Shown here piece after piece: positions 44,679 to 53,219 of a stretch of DNA of 64,000 nucleotides. The notes under the pieces were generated by a model. The model saw only the letters and a program-made list of their open reading frames with translations. It was not told the origin of the DNA and ran no database searches. Both the position numbers and the translations under genes were made by a program. Source of the stretch: Nitrosomonadales bacterium (GTDB lineage Bacteria > Pseudomonadota > Gammaproteobacteria > Burkholderiales > Gallionellaceae); the NCBI GenBank assembly GCA_016716325.1, contig JADJWO010000001.1, positions 1,984,001 through 2,048,000 of the forward strand, read 5' to 3'. The first letter of the stretch is position 1. Every line of letters starts with the position of its first letter.

Positions 44679-45193
44679 TTCAGGTAAGGGGCCAGTTGTG
44701 CGTCCAGCGTGCCTTGCGCCGACATGATCAGTTCGCAGGCTTCGCGCACTGCGCCGTGTCCGCCGCTGCGCCGCGTGACGTAATCGGAATGTTCGCGCAC
44801 CAGTTGCGGGGATTCCGGCACGCTGATCGCCAGGCCGACGTGCCGCATCACGCACAGATCCACCACATCGTCGCCCATGTAGGCGGTGGCATCGCGCGAC
44901 AATTTCAGCCTGGCAAGCAGGTCGACCATCGCGTCGAGCTTGCGTTCCACACCCTGGTAGACATGTGCAATGCCGAGATTCTGTGCGCGCATCTCGACGC
45001 AACGCGACGTGCGGCCGGTGATGATGGCGATCTCGACGCCGCTGGCCTTGAGCATCTTCAGACCATGCCCGTCCAGCGAGTTGAAGCGCTTGAACTCCTC
45101 GCCGGAATCGGACAGGAACAGCCCGCCGTCGGTCATTACGCCGTCCACGTCGAAGGCGATCAGGCGAATCAGTTTAGCGCGGCTCAGTAACAT
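44675..45193 (-). CDS. kdsC: 3-deoxy-D-manno-octulosonate 8-phosphate phosphatase KdsC
   Basis: HAD phosphatase giving free KDO for lipid A core. The start is MLLSRAKLIRL, with AGGAGA upstream; a version ten codons longer is possible but would run close to kdsD and lacks a ribosome site. Catalytic D15 and D17 lie in AFDVDGVMTDGG, and motif IV is MGDDVVDL. Length 172 is normal for this tetrameric class. Confidence 0.94.
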   Translation of the reverse strand: MLLSRAKLIRLIAFDVDGVMTDGGLFLSDSGEEFKRFNSLDGHGLKMLKASGVEIAIITGRTSRCVEMRAQNLGIAHVYQGVERKLDAMVDLLARLKLSRDATAYMGDDVVDLCVMRHVGLAISVPESPQLVREHSDYVTRRSGGHGAVREACELIMSAQGTLDAQLAPYLK

Positions 45194-45206
45194 GTCTTTC
45201 TCCTTG

Positions 45207-46193
45207 TTATATGACTTTCGCATGCAGCAGGTCGTGCATGTTCAATGCCCCGACCAGCCTGTGTTGTCCGTCCACCACCAGTATCTGGTTGATGTTGTGT
45301 TGCTCCATTACCTGCACCGCCTCGGCTGCAAGGGCGTCCGGGCCTATACAGCGCGGGTTTGCGGACATCACGTCGCGTACCGGCGTGATGTTGAAATCCA
45401 GTTGCTTTTCCAGAGTGCGGCGCAGATCGCCATCGGTGTAGATGCCCAGCACGTGCTGCGCTTCGTCGATGATCGCGGTCATGCCCACGCCTTTTCTGGA
45501 GATCTCCAGGATCGCATCGCTCAGCATCGCGTCTTCGCGCACCATCGGCAGGCGTTCGCCGCTGCGCATGATATCGCGCACGTGGGTGAGCAGGCGCCGT
45601 CCGAGGCTGCCGCCCGGATGGGAGCGTGCGAAATCCTCCGCGCCGAAACCCTTTGCGTCCAGCAACGCGACAGCCAGCGCATCGCCCAGTGCCAGCGCGG
45701 CTGTGGTGCTGGCCGTGGGCGCCAGCCCCATCGGGCAGGCTTCCTTGTCCACCGCCGCGTTGAGGTGCACATCTGCCGACCGGGCCAGGCTGGAGGATGG
45801 GTTGCCGGTCATGCTGATGAGCTTCGCGCCCTGACGCTTGATGACCGGAACGATGGTCATCAGTTCCTGGCTTTCGCCGGAATAGGACAGCGCGATGATG
45901 ACATCCTCGCTGGTGATCATGCCCAGGTCTCCGTGGCTGGCCTCACCGGGATGCACGAAGTAGGCGGGCGTGCCGGTGCTGGACATGGTCGCGGCGATCT
46001 TGCGCGCGATATGGCCGGATTTGCCCATGCCGCTGACGATGACGCGCCCGTGGCAATGCAGGATCACCTCCAGCGCGTACAGGAAACTGTCGTCGAGGCG
46101 CGTGGCGAGCGCCCTGACAGCATCGGCTTCGATATTCAATACTTCGCGCCCAAGATCAAGTGCGCGCGGTGTGGCGGAAAGGGGTCGGTTCAT
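45207..46193 (-). CDS. kdsD: D-arabinose 5-phosphate isomerase KdsD
   Basis: Converts ribulose 5-phosphate to arabinose 5-phosphate for KDO synthesis. SIS domain (about 30-180) with GMGKSGHIARKIAATMSSTGTPAYFVHP, then two CBS domains (about 205-328). The start MNRPLSATPRALDLG is preferred; an ATG three codons upstream is possible, and a much longer in-frame form would translate a tandem repeat and was rejected. A TATAAT lies seven bases before this ATG, so if used as a -10 the message would be nearly leaderless. Length 328. Confidence 0.93.
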   Translation of the reverse strand: MNRPLSATPRALDLGREVLNIEADAVRALATRLDDSFLYALEVILHCHGRVIVSGMGKSGHIARKIAATMSSTGTPAYFVHPGEASHGDLGMITSEDVIIALSYSGESQELMTIVPVIKRQGAKLISMTGNPSSSLARSADVHLNAAVDKEACPMGLAPTASTTAALALGDALAVALLDAKGFGAEDFARSHPGGSLGRRLLTHVRDIMRSGERLPMVREDAMLSDAILEISRKGVGMTAIIDEAQHVLGIYTDGDLRRTLEKQLDFNITPVRDVMSANPRCIGPDALAAEAVQVMEQHNINQILVVDGQHRLVGALNMHDLLHAKVI

Positions 46194-46210
46194 GCGGCGC
46201 ATTATACCTA

Positions 46211-46320
46211 GTGGGGAGTTGGTAGTGGGGAGTTGGTAGTGGGGAGTTGGTAGTGGGGAGTTGGTAGTGGGGAGTTGGTAGTGGGGAGTTGGTAGTGGGG
46301 AGTTGGTAGTGGGGAGTAGT
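46211..46320. repeat. 14-bp minisatellite between kdsD and the antiporter gene
   Basis: Seven perfect copies of GTGGGGAGTTGGTA and a partial eighth. On the minus strand each unit is ACCAACT plus CCCCACT, two heptamers. It lies 17 bases upstream of the kdsD start, inside the kdsD promoter region and the divergent antiporter leader. A related CCCCACT array lies upstream of the Cyc2-like gene. Confidence 0.95.
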
Positions 46321-46434
46321 TTCCCCATTCCCCGCTGAGGCATGCAGTGCCGTTCCACTCCCCACTAACAAATTTTGCAAAGCATGCATGAGTACGGCAT
46401 TATCGTGCCGGTAACCTGCATATGTCGTCGATTG

Positions 46435-48408
46435 ATGGAAAACTCGCTTTCTCTGGTATTGATCCTGCTCGCCACTGCGGTAAACGTGGTGGTGCTGTGC
46501 CGCATCCTGCATTTGCCGGTGATGCTGGGCTATCTTGCGGTCGGCATTCTGATCGGTCCGCACGCGATGGCGTGGATACCGGATGCGCCGGGGACACGGC
46601 ACCTGGCCGAATTCGGCGTGGTGTTCCTGATGTTCAGCATCGGCCTGGAATTCAGCCTGACGCGCTTGCGCGCGATGAAACGCACGGTATTCGGTTTGGG
46701 TGGCGCGCAGGTGGTCATGACCATGCTGGCGGTCATGGCGGTCGCCGCACTGTTCGGCCTGGACTGGCGCGCCGGTCTGGCTCTGGGTGGCGTTCTGGCG
46801 ATGTCTTCCACGGCCATCGTCAGCAAGATGCTGGTCGAGCGTGCCGAGCTGAATCTGCCTTACGGCCAGCAGATGATGGGTGTGCTGCTGTTCCAGGATC
46901 TGGCCGTGGTGCCGTTGCTGATCATCATCCCGGCGCTGGCTTCCAACCCGGACGATCTTGCCGCCACGCTTGCCTATGCCACGCTCAATGCCGCCGGTGT
47001 ATTGCTGGTGCTGCTGGTATTCGGTCAGCACATCATGCGCTCGTGGTTCCACATCGTGGCGCGGCAGAAATCCTCCGAGCTGTTCATGCTCAACGTGCTG
47101 CTGATCACGCTGGGTCTGGCCTACTTCACCGAATTGGCCGGGCTGTCGCTGGCACTGGGCGCGTTCGTCGCGGGCATGCTGATCTCGGAAACCGAATACC
47201 GTTATCAGGTGGAAGAAGATATCAAGCCGTTCCGGGACGTGCTGCTTGGCCTGTTCTTCGTCACCATCGGCATGAAACTCGATGTGGGCGGCGTGGCGGG
47301 CGATTTCGGCTGGATACTGCTGGCGCTGTTTGCGCTGATCGCTGCCAAGGCATTGATCGTGGCCTTGCTGGCGCGCGCTTTCGAAGGTGATTGGGGCGTC
47401 GCGTTGCGAAGTGCGATCGGTCTGGCGCAAGCCGGTGAATTCGGCTTCGTGTTGTTGACGCTGACCGATAACGCGCACCTGCTGAATGAAGATGTCATGC
47501 AGATCACGCTTGCCGCGATGTTGCTGTCGATGCTGGCGGCGCCGTTCCTGATCCAGTACGGCGAAGCCATTGCGCGTCGCTTTTCCGCTGCCGAGTGGAC
47601 CAATCGCGCCATGCAGATGCACCAGATCGCCATCCAGACCATGGGGCGCAACGGTCATATCATCATCTGCGGCTATGGGCGCAGCGGCAACACGCTGGCG
47701 CATTTCCTGGAGGAAGAGAAACTGGATTTCATTGCGCTGGATCTGGATTCGAGTCATGTGCGCGAAGCGGCCGCCGCGAAGAAAAGTGTGGTGTATGGCG
47801 ATGCCGCCAAGCGCGAAGTGCTGATGGCCGCCGGGTTGATGCGCGCCAGGGCGCTGGTGATCTCTTACAAGGACAAGCATTCCGCGCTGGCGATCCTGCG
47901 CCATGTCAAGGAGCTGCGCCCCGACCTGCCGGTGGTGGTGCGCACCAACGACGACAGCCATATCGAGGCATTGAAGGAGGCGGGCGCGGCAGAGGTGGTG
48001 GCGGAAGTCACCGAAGGCAGCGTGATGCTCGCTTCGCAGGCCATGCTGATGGCGGGCGTGCCGCTCAATCGCGTGATCCGTCGCGTGCAGGAAACGCGTG
48101 CGCGCCGCTATGCGGCGTTCAGCAGTTATTTCCGCACTGCACAGAACGAGATCGGCGAGGCCAGCGAAAACCTGCAATCGCGCTTCCTCAGCGTGCTGCT
48201 CAGGGAAGATTCCGATGCGGCAGGCAAGCGATTGCGCGAGGTCGGCCTGGAAATGTTGAATGTCGAGGTGAACGCCGTGCGGCGGCGCAACCTGCGCGGA
48301 GCCCAGCCGAGCGAAGAGATGCTGCTGCAGGCGGGCGACGTGCTGGTATTGCTCGGTCTGCCGGAGGCGTTGCAGCAGGCGGAGGTCTGGTTGCACAAAG
48401 GGCGATAA
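46435..48408 (+). CDS. CPA2 family monovalent cation:proton antiporter (KefB/KefC/YbaL-like)
   Basis: Integral membrane K+/H+ antiporter with cytoplasmic regulatory domains. The start MENSLSLVLILLATAVNV begins just before the first helix; in-frame ATGs up to 60 bases upstream are less likely. About 12 helices cover residues 5-385, a TrkA-N domain with GHIIICGYGRSGNTLAHFLEEEKLDFIALDLD follows at about 402-525, and a TrkA-C domain is at about 560-650. Length 657. It is divergent from kdsD across the minisatellite; this order is common in betaproteobacteria. Specific ion preference is not readable. Confidence 0.88.
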   Translation: MENSLSLVLILLATAVNVVVLCRILHLPVMLGYLAVGILIGPHAMAWIPDAPGTRHLAEFGVVFLMFSIGLEFSLTRLRAMKRTVFGLGGAQVVMTMLAVMAVAALFGLDWRAGLALGGVLAMSSTAIVSKMLVERAELNLPYGQQMMGVLLFQDLAVVPLLIIIPALASNPDDLAATLAYATLNAAGVLLVLLVFGQHIMRSWFHIVARQKSSELFMLNVLLITLGLAYFTELAGLSLALGAFVAGMLISETEYRYQVEEDIKPFRDVLLGLFFVTIGMKLDVGGVAGDFGWILLALFALIAAKALIVALLARAFEGDWGVALRSAIGLAQAGEFGFVLLTLTDNAHLLNEDVMQITLAAMLLSMLAAPFLIQYGEAIARRFSAAEWTNRAMQMHQIAIQTMGRNGHIIICGYGRSGNTLAHFLEEEKLDFIALDLDSSHVREAAAAKKSVVYGDAAKREVLMAAGLMRARALVISYKDKHSALAILRHVKELRPDLPVVVRTNDDSHIEALKEAGAAEVVAEVTEGSVMLASQAMLMAGVPLNRVIRRVQETRARRYAAFSSYFRTAQNEIGEASENLQSRFLSVLLREDSDAAGKRLREVGLEMLNVEVNAVRRRNLRGAQPSEEMLLQAGDVLVLLGLPEALQQAEVWLHKGR

Positions 48409-48430
48409 AAAAGCCCGCCGAAGCGGGCTT
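48407..48430 (-). terminator. Rho-independent terminator of the pilin gene
   Basis: Stem AAGCCCGC and GCGGGCTT with CGAA loop; read on the minus strand it is followed by TTTTTT. The plus-strand antiporter stop codon lies in the A-run. Confidence 0.85.
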
Positions 48431-48453
48431 GGTCACGCCGGGTGTGATCGAGA

Positions 48454-49158
48454 TCAGATTCCCATGCAGACAGTGTAGGTCAATGCGTCGTCGATGGTCG
48501 CAACCGCATCATCGCCGATGGCATAGCCGGTCTCCAGTGCGGACATCATCGAGCCGGTGGCGGTATTGCCGTCGTCCATGGTGGTGTCGAGTTGCTTGGC
48601 GAACTTACCCAGGATGCCTTTGGAACAGATGATATAGGAACCGCGGATAGCCACCGGAGTGCCCGACAGGTCTTTGATCGGCGTTTTGGTGACGTCGGTC
48701 GTGCCGCTCTGGATACCTATCGTACCACCCGCCGCATTGACTGGTAGGTAGTCGGCAGAAGCGGTGGCGGTGGCGCCGGGAGCCAAGCCGGCCAGGCGCA
48801 CATGCTGCCAGAACACAAAGGATTCTGAAGCTACCGTTGTTGCATTCCATGCGCCGTCAATCACGCCATTCCCGGTTGCGCACAATCCTGCAGCTGCCGG
48901 AGTGCAGACGGTGCCCGTGTTGGCTGGCGGGAACTGTGCATCCAGTTTTGCCTGTGTCTGGTCGCCCGGCAATGCCTTGAATTTATCCTGGTAGCCGTAG
49001 ATGAACACCGGGATGTTCTTGAAGTCGGCAGCCAGATTCTTGACCTTGGCGCTATTGATCAACTCTTGGCCTTTCAACACGCCGCCGAGCAGCAGACCGA
49101 TGATCACCAGCACGATGGCGATCTCGATCAAGGTAAAACCTGATTGTTTGTGTTTCAT
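48454..49158 (-). CDS. Type IV pilin / pseudopilin-like protein
   Basis: Prepilin with N-terminal MKHKQSGFTLIEIAIVLVIIGLLLGG: a short basic leader cut after Gly7 by prepilin peptidase, Phe as residue +1 and Glu5 of the mature chain. The start fits an AGGAGAC ribosome site; an upstream in-frame ATG is not needed. The C-terminal part is Gly/Thr/Ala-rich with paired cysteines (CTPAAAGLC; terminal CMGI). At 234 residues it is larger than most major pilins. It stands alone, not beside the msh genes, and has a sigma-54 promoter. Whether it is a major pilin, minor pilin or pseudopilin is unclear. Confidence 0.85.
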   Translation of the reverse strand: MKHKQSGFTLIEIAIVLVIIGLLLGGVLKGQELINSAKVKNLAADFKNIPVFIYGYQDKFKALPGDQTQAKLDAQFPPANTGTVCTPAAAGLCATGNGVIDGAWNATTVASESFVFWQHVRLAGLAPGATATASADYLPVNAAGGTIGIQSGTTDVTKTPIKDLSGTPVAIRGSYIICSKGILGKFAKQLDTTMDDGNTATGSMMSALETGYAIGDDAVATIDDALTYTVCMGI

Positions 49159-49198
49159 TATGCTAGTCTCCTGTTTGTGAATATTGCGCAGTAAACAC

Positions 49199-49216
49199 AG
49201 CAATAGCTGTGCCAAG
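49199..49216 (-). promoter_or_regulatory. Sigma-54 (-24/-12) promoter of the pilin gene
   Basis: Minus strand reads TTGGCACAGCTATTGCTG: GG at -24 and GC at -12 are separated by exactly 10 bases, with one mismatch to TGGCACG-N4-TTGCW. Transcription would start about 30 bases before the pilin ATG. The sigma factor rpoN is encoded in this window. Confidence 0.8.
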
Positions 49217-49263
49217 TTTTTCGAGGTGGCGTTGGATAGGGTCGTTTTTTCGGTTGGAATTAG

Positions 49264-49278
49264 GTTAAATCATTTAAC
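49264..49278. promoter_or_regulatory. Palindrome GTTAAAT-C-ATTTAAC between pilin and kinase
   Basis: Perfect 7-bp inverted repeat around a single C, about 50 bases upstream of the sigma-54 promoter and 120 upstream of the kinase start. Suitable as an operator or enhancer-type site. The surrounding DNA is notably A+T-rich compared with its neighbours. Confidence 0.45.
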
Positions 49279-49370
49279 TTACAATTGGTTATATTTTTAT
49301 CAATATGGTTTATCGAGAGTCGCCCAATGACCTTTTTAATTCAATGTGCAACTTTGAGTCGGGCCGATTG

Positions 49371-49409
49371 TGACGGATTGCTGACGGGCTCCTGACGAAA
49401 TGCTGACAC
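49371..49409 (+). promoter_or_regulatory. Four 11-bp-spaced TGACG/TGACA direct repeats at the kinase start
   Basis: TGACGG, TGACGG, TGACGA and TGACAC begin at 49371, 49382, 49393 and 49404, one helical turn apart, and bracket the kinase ATG at 49400. Such phased direct repeats resemble response-regulator sites. Binding here would block or modulate translation or transcription start. Confidence 0.45.
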
Positions 49410-51073
49410 TTAAAGGGGGGCTGCGCCTGCAGACCGGACGCTGGCTGTTGCTGGCGATGCTGGCGTCGTTGCATGGCGCGATGCTGTTTGGTGTGGACAG
49501 CACCTGGGTGCATCCGATCTTTCTCGCGCACCTCGGCGTCATGCTGATCTGGCAACCGTTATGGCGTGGCGAACGCGAAGTCGGGCGCAGCGGGTTTGCC
49601 TTCATCATCATGGCGGCAGCAGTAGTCATGTTCTGGCTGAACTGGTGGGTGGTCGCGTTCTGGTTGACCGGATTGTTCGGTCTGGTTGGCGGACGGGTGC
49701 TTGCGTTCCGCACATACTGGGGGCGGTTGCTCAATCTTTCCGTGATGGCTTATCTGCTTGCGGTGCTGTTGCTGTGGGTCGTGCCGCACCTGTTCGGGGT
49801 GCAGTCCACCATCGAAGTCGGGCGCATCCTGATGTGGTACATGCTGCCCGTGCTGCTGGTCAGCATCGCTGTGTTGCCGGTCAGCGAAGAACCGGTCGAG
49901 ACCGCGCAGACCATCGACTTCATCTACAGCCTGTTGTTGTTCATGTTGCTGGCGCTGGTGGTGCTTGGCAGCCTGGCTTTCATGACGCTGGGCGCAACGG
50001 ATTATCTGGAGGCATTGTTACGCACGCTATTCCTGTTGGGGATGATCCTGTTGGCGCTGGGCGGCCTGTGGAATCCGCGCTTCGGATTCAGCGGTCTGCA
50101 GGTGATGTTCTCGCGCTACCTGCTGAATGTCGGCACCCCTTTCGAGAGCTGGCTGGCACGATTGGCCGAAGCGGCGCAAAACGAGCCCGATGCGACCAGT
50201 TACCTGACACGCGCCACCGCTCTGCTGGGCGACCTGCCCTGGCTGTCTGGCCTGTCATGGCGGACTCCGGGCAGGGCGGAACAGTCGGGCCAGTTCAGCG
50301 AACATGCCGTGACGGTGCAGGAGGGCGATTTGCACCTGACCCTGTATGCCAGGCAATCGCTTAACCCGACCGTGCTGCTGCATATCCAGTTGCTGGCGCA
50401 GTTGATCGGCTACTTCTATCAGGCCAAGCAGCGCGAACAGAGCCTGCGCGACATCACGCGGTTGCAGACCGTATACGAGACGGGCGCGCGGCTGACCCAC
50501 GACCTGAAGAACATGCTGCAGTCGCTGCTTTCGCTCACTGCCATCGCACAAAGCAGCGAACAGCGTGCCCAGCAGCTCCTGCAACAGCAATTGCCGCTGC
50601 TTGCGCGGCGCATCGAACTGGTGCTGGAAAAACTCCAGCAATCGCAGCCGGAAAGTGCCGATGCGCCCCTGCTGTCGCTGGCGGCCTGGTGGGATATGTT
50701 GCGGACGCGCAACCAGCACCAGCAGATCCGCTGGGTCGCGCCGCGCACTTTTCCGGACGGCGAAATACCCGCCGTCATGTTCGATTGCGTGCTGGACAAC
50801 CTGCTCGACAATGCGCTGAGCAAGCGTCAATCCAGTCCCGATATCCATATCACGGTCGAAATGCACGCCATGCCGCTACGTATCACGGTCTGCGACAGTG
50901 GCGAGCCGGTGCCGCAAGCCATCGCCGCAAATCTGTTGCGCAGCGTCGTTGCTTCCAGGAACGGGCTGGGGGTGGGCTTATACCAGGCGGCACGTTGGGC
51001 CGAACAACTCGGCTACCATCTGGCGTTGACCAGCAACCAGCGCGGCAAAGTGTGCTTCGAGTTGCGCGGATAA
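49400..51073 (+). CDS. Orphan membrane sensor histidine kinase (PilS-like topology)
   Basis: About six to seven hydrophobic segments (residues 15-215), a GAF-like linker, then a dimerisation domain with phospho-acceptor H367 in GARLTHDLKNMLQSLLSLT and an ATPase domain with N-box DCVLDNLLDNALSKRQ and G-box NGLGVGLYQAARW. No receiver gene adjoins it. No Shine-Dalgarno precedes the ATG, which lies in the direct-repeat block. It is divergent from a sigma-54-promoted pilin gene, which suggests a PilS-like role with a partner regulator elsewhere; that is inference from location and topology only. 557 residues. Confidence 0.82.
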   Translation: MLTLKGGLRLQTGRWLLLAMLASLHGAMLFGVDSTWVHPIFLAHLGVMLIWQPLWRGEREVGRSGFAFIIMAAAVVMFWLNWWVVAFWLTGLFGLVGGRVLAFRTYWGRLLNLSVMAYLLAVLLLWVVPHLFGVQSTIEVGRILMWYMLPVLLVSIAVLPVSEEPVETAQTIDFIYSLLLFMLLALVVLGSLAFMTLGATDYLEALLRTLFLLGMILLALGGLWNPRFGFSGLQVMFSRYLLNVGTPFESWLARLAEAAQNEPDATSYLTRATALLGDLPWLSGLSWRTPGRAEQSGQFSEHAVTVQEGDLHLTLYARQSLNPTVLLHIQLLAQLIGYFYQAKQREQSLRDITRLQTVYETGARLTHDLKNMLQSLLSLTAIAQSSEQRAQQLLQQQLPLLARRIELVLEKLQQSQPESADAPLLSLAAWWDMLRTRNQHQQIRWVAPRTFPDGEIPAVMFDCVLDNLLDNALSKRQSSPDIHITVEMHAMPLRITVCDSGEPVPQAIAANLLRSVVASRNGLGVGLYQAARWAEQLGYHLALTSNQRGKVCFELRG

Positions 51074-51596
51074 ATGGGGCTTCGGCACATAAACTACACA
51101 GCAGTCAGCTTTTCAGGCGACACATGTCCAACACCCGAAATCATTGCTTTAAGGATGCACGGATCAAGTTGTCATTCCCGCGCAGGCCGGAATCCAGTCA
51201 ATTATTGAGATTCCCGGAATTGGCGACAATGTGCAGAACGCGCCATTCCGTCATTCCGGCGCAGGCCGGAATCCAGTCAATTATTGAGATTCCTGAGAAT
51301 TGGCGACAACGTGCAGAACGCGCCATTCCGTCATTCCCGCGCAGGCCGGAATCCAGTCAATTATTGAGATTCCCGGAATTGGCGACAACGTGCAGAACGC
51401 GCCATTCCGTCATTCCCGCGCAGGCGGGAATCCAGCGAGACAAATACTCCGCGAAGCGGACAATACTTTGGTTCTGTCCCGCTACGCGGGGGATTATTTA
51501 ACCAACTGGATTCCGGCCTGCGCCGGAATGACAGTCACTGAAGATATCTGTGCGGTAAAATCCCCGCATGCAAAACGAACTTAAGGAATCGTAAAC
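51074..51596. other. Intergenic region dominated by a repeat array
   Basis: 523 bases without a supportable gene. Apart from the array (separate entry) there are two small palindromes (TCCGCGAAGCGGA near 51448 and CCCGCTACGCGGG near 51479) and a weak AAGGA ribosome site for the next gene at its end. Open frames here are repeat translations. Confidence 0.8.
51171..51534. repeat. 79-80 bp tandem array of GTCATTCC...GGAATCCAG repeats with an inverted end copy
   Basis: Copies start at 51171, 51250, 51330 and 51409. Each has GTCATTCCCGCGCAGGCCGG followed by AATCCAGTCAATTATTGAGA and a spacer carrying GGCGACAA and GTGCAGAACGCGCCATTCC. The fourth diverges after the palindrome. An inverted copy (ACTGGATTCCGGCCTGCG, then CCGGAATGAC) closes the region at 51507-51534, so it is bounded by inverted repeats. 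The palindromic unit resembles dRS3-type ATTCCC-N8-GGGAAT repeats of Neisseria. Confidence 0.92.
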
Positions 51597-53219
51597 GTGA
51601 AACCTGGCAGAAACGACCCATGTCCCTGCGGCAGCGGGAAAAAATACAAGCACTGCTGCTCGAACCTATCCTTAGCCGGCGGGCCGTCCTCCGCCCGCAA
51701 CGCAGGACGGGTACCGGACATAGCCAGCGCGCCGACCGCGAACGAGCAGAATCAATTGATCGCGCTGTACCAGTCGGGGCGCTATGCGGAACTGGAGCAT
51801 CAGGCGGGCCTGCTTGTCCGGCGCCACCCCGGTTCCGGGTTTGGCTGGAAGATATTGAGCGCGGCTTTGTCTTCGCAAGGCAAGGATGCGTTGCATGCCT
51901 ATCAACGAGCGGCGGAGTTGTTGCCCCAGGATGCCAAAGTGTTGAATAACCTGGGTGACTTGCTGGCGAAGCGCGGGCGTCATGAGGAAGCTGCCGTTCG
52001 TTTTGGTCAGGCGATATCGCTTCAAGCTGATTATGCAGATGCATTGCAAAATTTGGGAGTGACGCTCGTCCAATTGAACAGAGTTGCGGAAGCTGAAGCT
52101 TGTTTTAGAAAGGTGCTTGAGACCAATAAGGATTGCGTGGAGGCGCGTTATTTTCTCGCCCAAAGCAAAAAGGTTCAGCCTGATGATGAAAACCATAAGG
52201 CGCTTGTCGAGATCGGACAGCGCGTGGCGAACAAGACATTGGCGCTTTCCGAACCCGATCTGCTTCATTTGAATTTTGCGCTCGGCAAAGGCTATGACGA
52301 TATGGCGTGTACCGACCAGGCTTTTTCCCATTTCGCGGAAGGGGCAAAGCTTAAACGACGTTCACTCCAATATGATTCACATGTCGAGTCACATAACGTG
52401 GACGAATTGATCCGGATTTTTGACGAGGCAAGGTTGGCGGGCTTGCGGGGCGGCGGCAACCCCTCGGAGACGCCGGTTTTTATCGTGGGGATGCCGCGAT
52501 CCGGCACGACCTTGACGGAGCATATCATCGCGAGCCATCCGGCTGTATATGGGGCGGGGGAGTTGCCGGATATGCATACGATTGCCCGGAGAGGCATATC
52601 GGGCGTGATATATCCGGGCAGCTTGCGGTTATTGAACCGGGAAAGACTTGGGCAATGGGCGGATGAGTACTTGACGGCTTTGACTGCTCATAGCCCGGAC
52701 TCGAGACGTATAACCGATAAGTTGCCGGCCAATTATATGCTTATTGGGTTGATTCATCTAATGTTTCCCAATGCAAAAATCATCCATGTCAATCGCAATC
52801 CCGTGGATACCTGTTTCTCTTGTTTTACCAATCTGTTTGCCAATGATCACGTACCTTGGTCGTATGACTTTGACGAGTTGGGCGCCTATTACGTTGGCTA
52901 CGCGCGCCTGATGGCGCACTGGCGGAAGGTGTTGCCCAAAGAGGCCTTTTTGGATGTGTACTATGAAGACATCGTGCAAAATCGTGAGGCCGAGGCGAAA
53001 CGGATGATCGAATACTGCGGATTGGAATGGAACGATGCCTGCCTCGAATCACATAAACAGGCGCGTCCTGTAAGAACGGCTAGTTTCCTTCAAGTCCGGC
53101 GACCTGTTTATACTTCATCCGTAGAACGCTGGCGGCGCTATGAGAAACATCTGGGGCCGTTGCTGGACGTGCTGGGGGACTTGGCCCCGACTAGTAGTGA
53201 TAGCGGCATTGCACGATAA
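51597..53219 (+). CDS. SEC-C motif / TPR / sulfotransferase fusion protein
   Basis: 540 residues with three modules. A SEC-C zinc motif at residues 1-21 (RNDPCPCGSGKKYKHCC), about four TPR units (about 50-200), and a sulfotransferase domain (about 290-525) with PAPS-binding 5'-PSB loop VGMPRSGTTLTEHI and 3'-PB region RNPVDTCFS. It should transfer sulfate from PAPS to an unknown acceptor, with the TPR domain perhaps holding a protein partner. Start is GTG with AAGGA upstream. G+C is visibly lower than in the flanking genes and codon use is more relaxed, a sign of transfer. Its 3' end overlaps yoeB by 29 bases. Confidence 0.85.
   Translation: MKPGRNDPCPCGSGKKYKHCCSNLSLAGGPSSARNAGRVPDIASAPTANEQNQLIALYQSGRYAELEHQAGLLVRRHPGSGFGWKILSAALSSQGKDALHAYQRAAELLPQDAKVLNNLGDLLAKRGRHEEAAVRFGQAISLQADYADALQNLGVTLVQLNRVAEAEACFRKVLETNKDCVEARYFLAQSKKVQPDDENHKALVEIGQRVANKTLALSEPDLLHLNFALGKGYDDMACTDQAFSHFAEGAKLKRRSLQYDSHVESHNVDELIRIFDEARLAGLRGGGNPSETPVFIVGMPRSGTTLTEHIIASHPAVYGAGELPDMHTIARRGISGVIYPGSLRLLNRERLGQWADEYLTALTAHSPDSRRITDKLPANYMLIGLIHLMFPNAKIIHVNRNPVDTCFSCFTNLFANDHVPWSYDFDELGAYYVGYARLMAHWRKVLPKEAFLDVYYEDIVQNREAEAKRMIEYCGLEWNDACLESHKQARPVRTASFLQVRRPVYTSSVERWRRYEKHLGPLLDVLGDLAPTSSDSGIAR

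Noticed and set aside
46156..48396. Long minus-strand open frame (746 codons) opposite the antiporter gene
   Set aside because: It is the antisense of a clear CPA2 antiporter; the translation is rich in His, Gln and Arg, runs through the minisatellite, and has no recognisable domain.
51171..51534. Repeat array as a CRISPR locus
   Set aside because: Units are 79-80 bp and nearly identical throughout; there are no short repeats separated by unique spacers and no cas genes.
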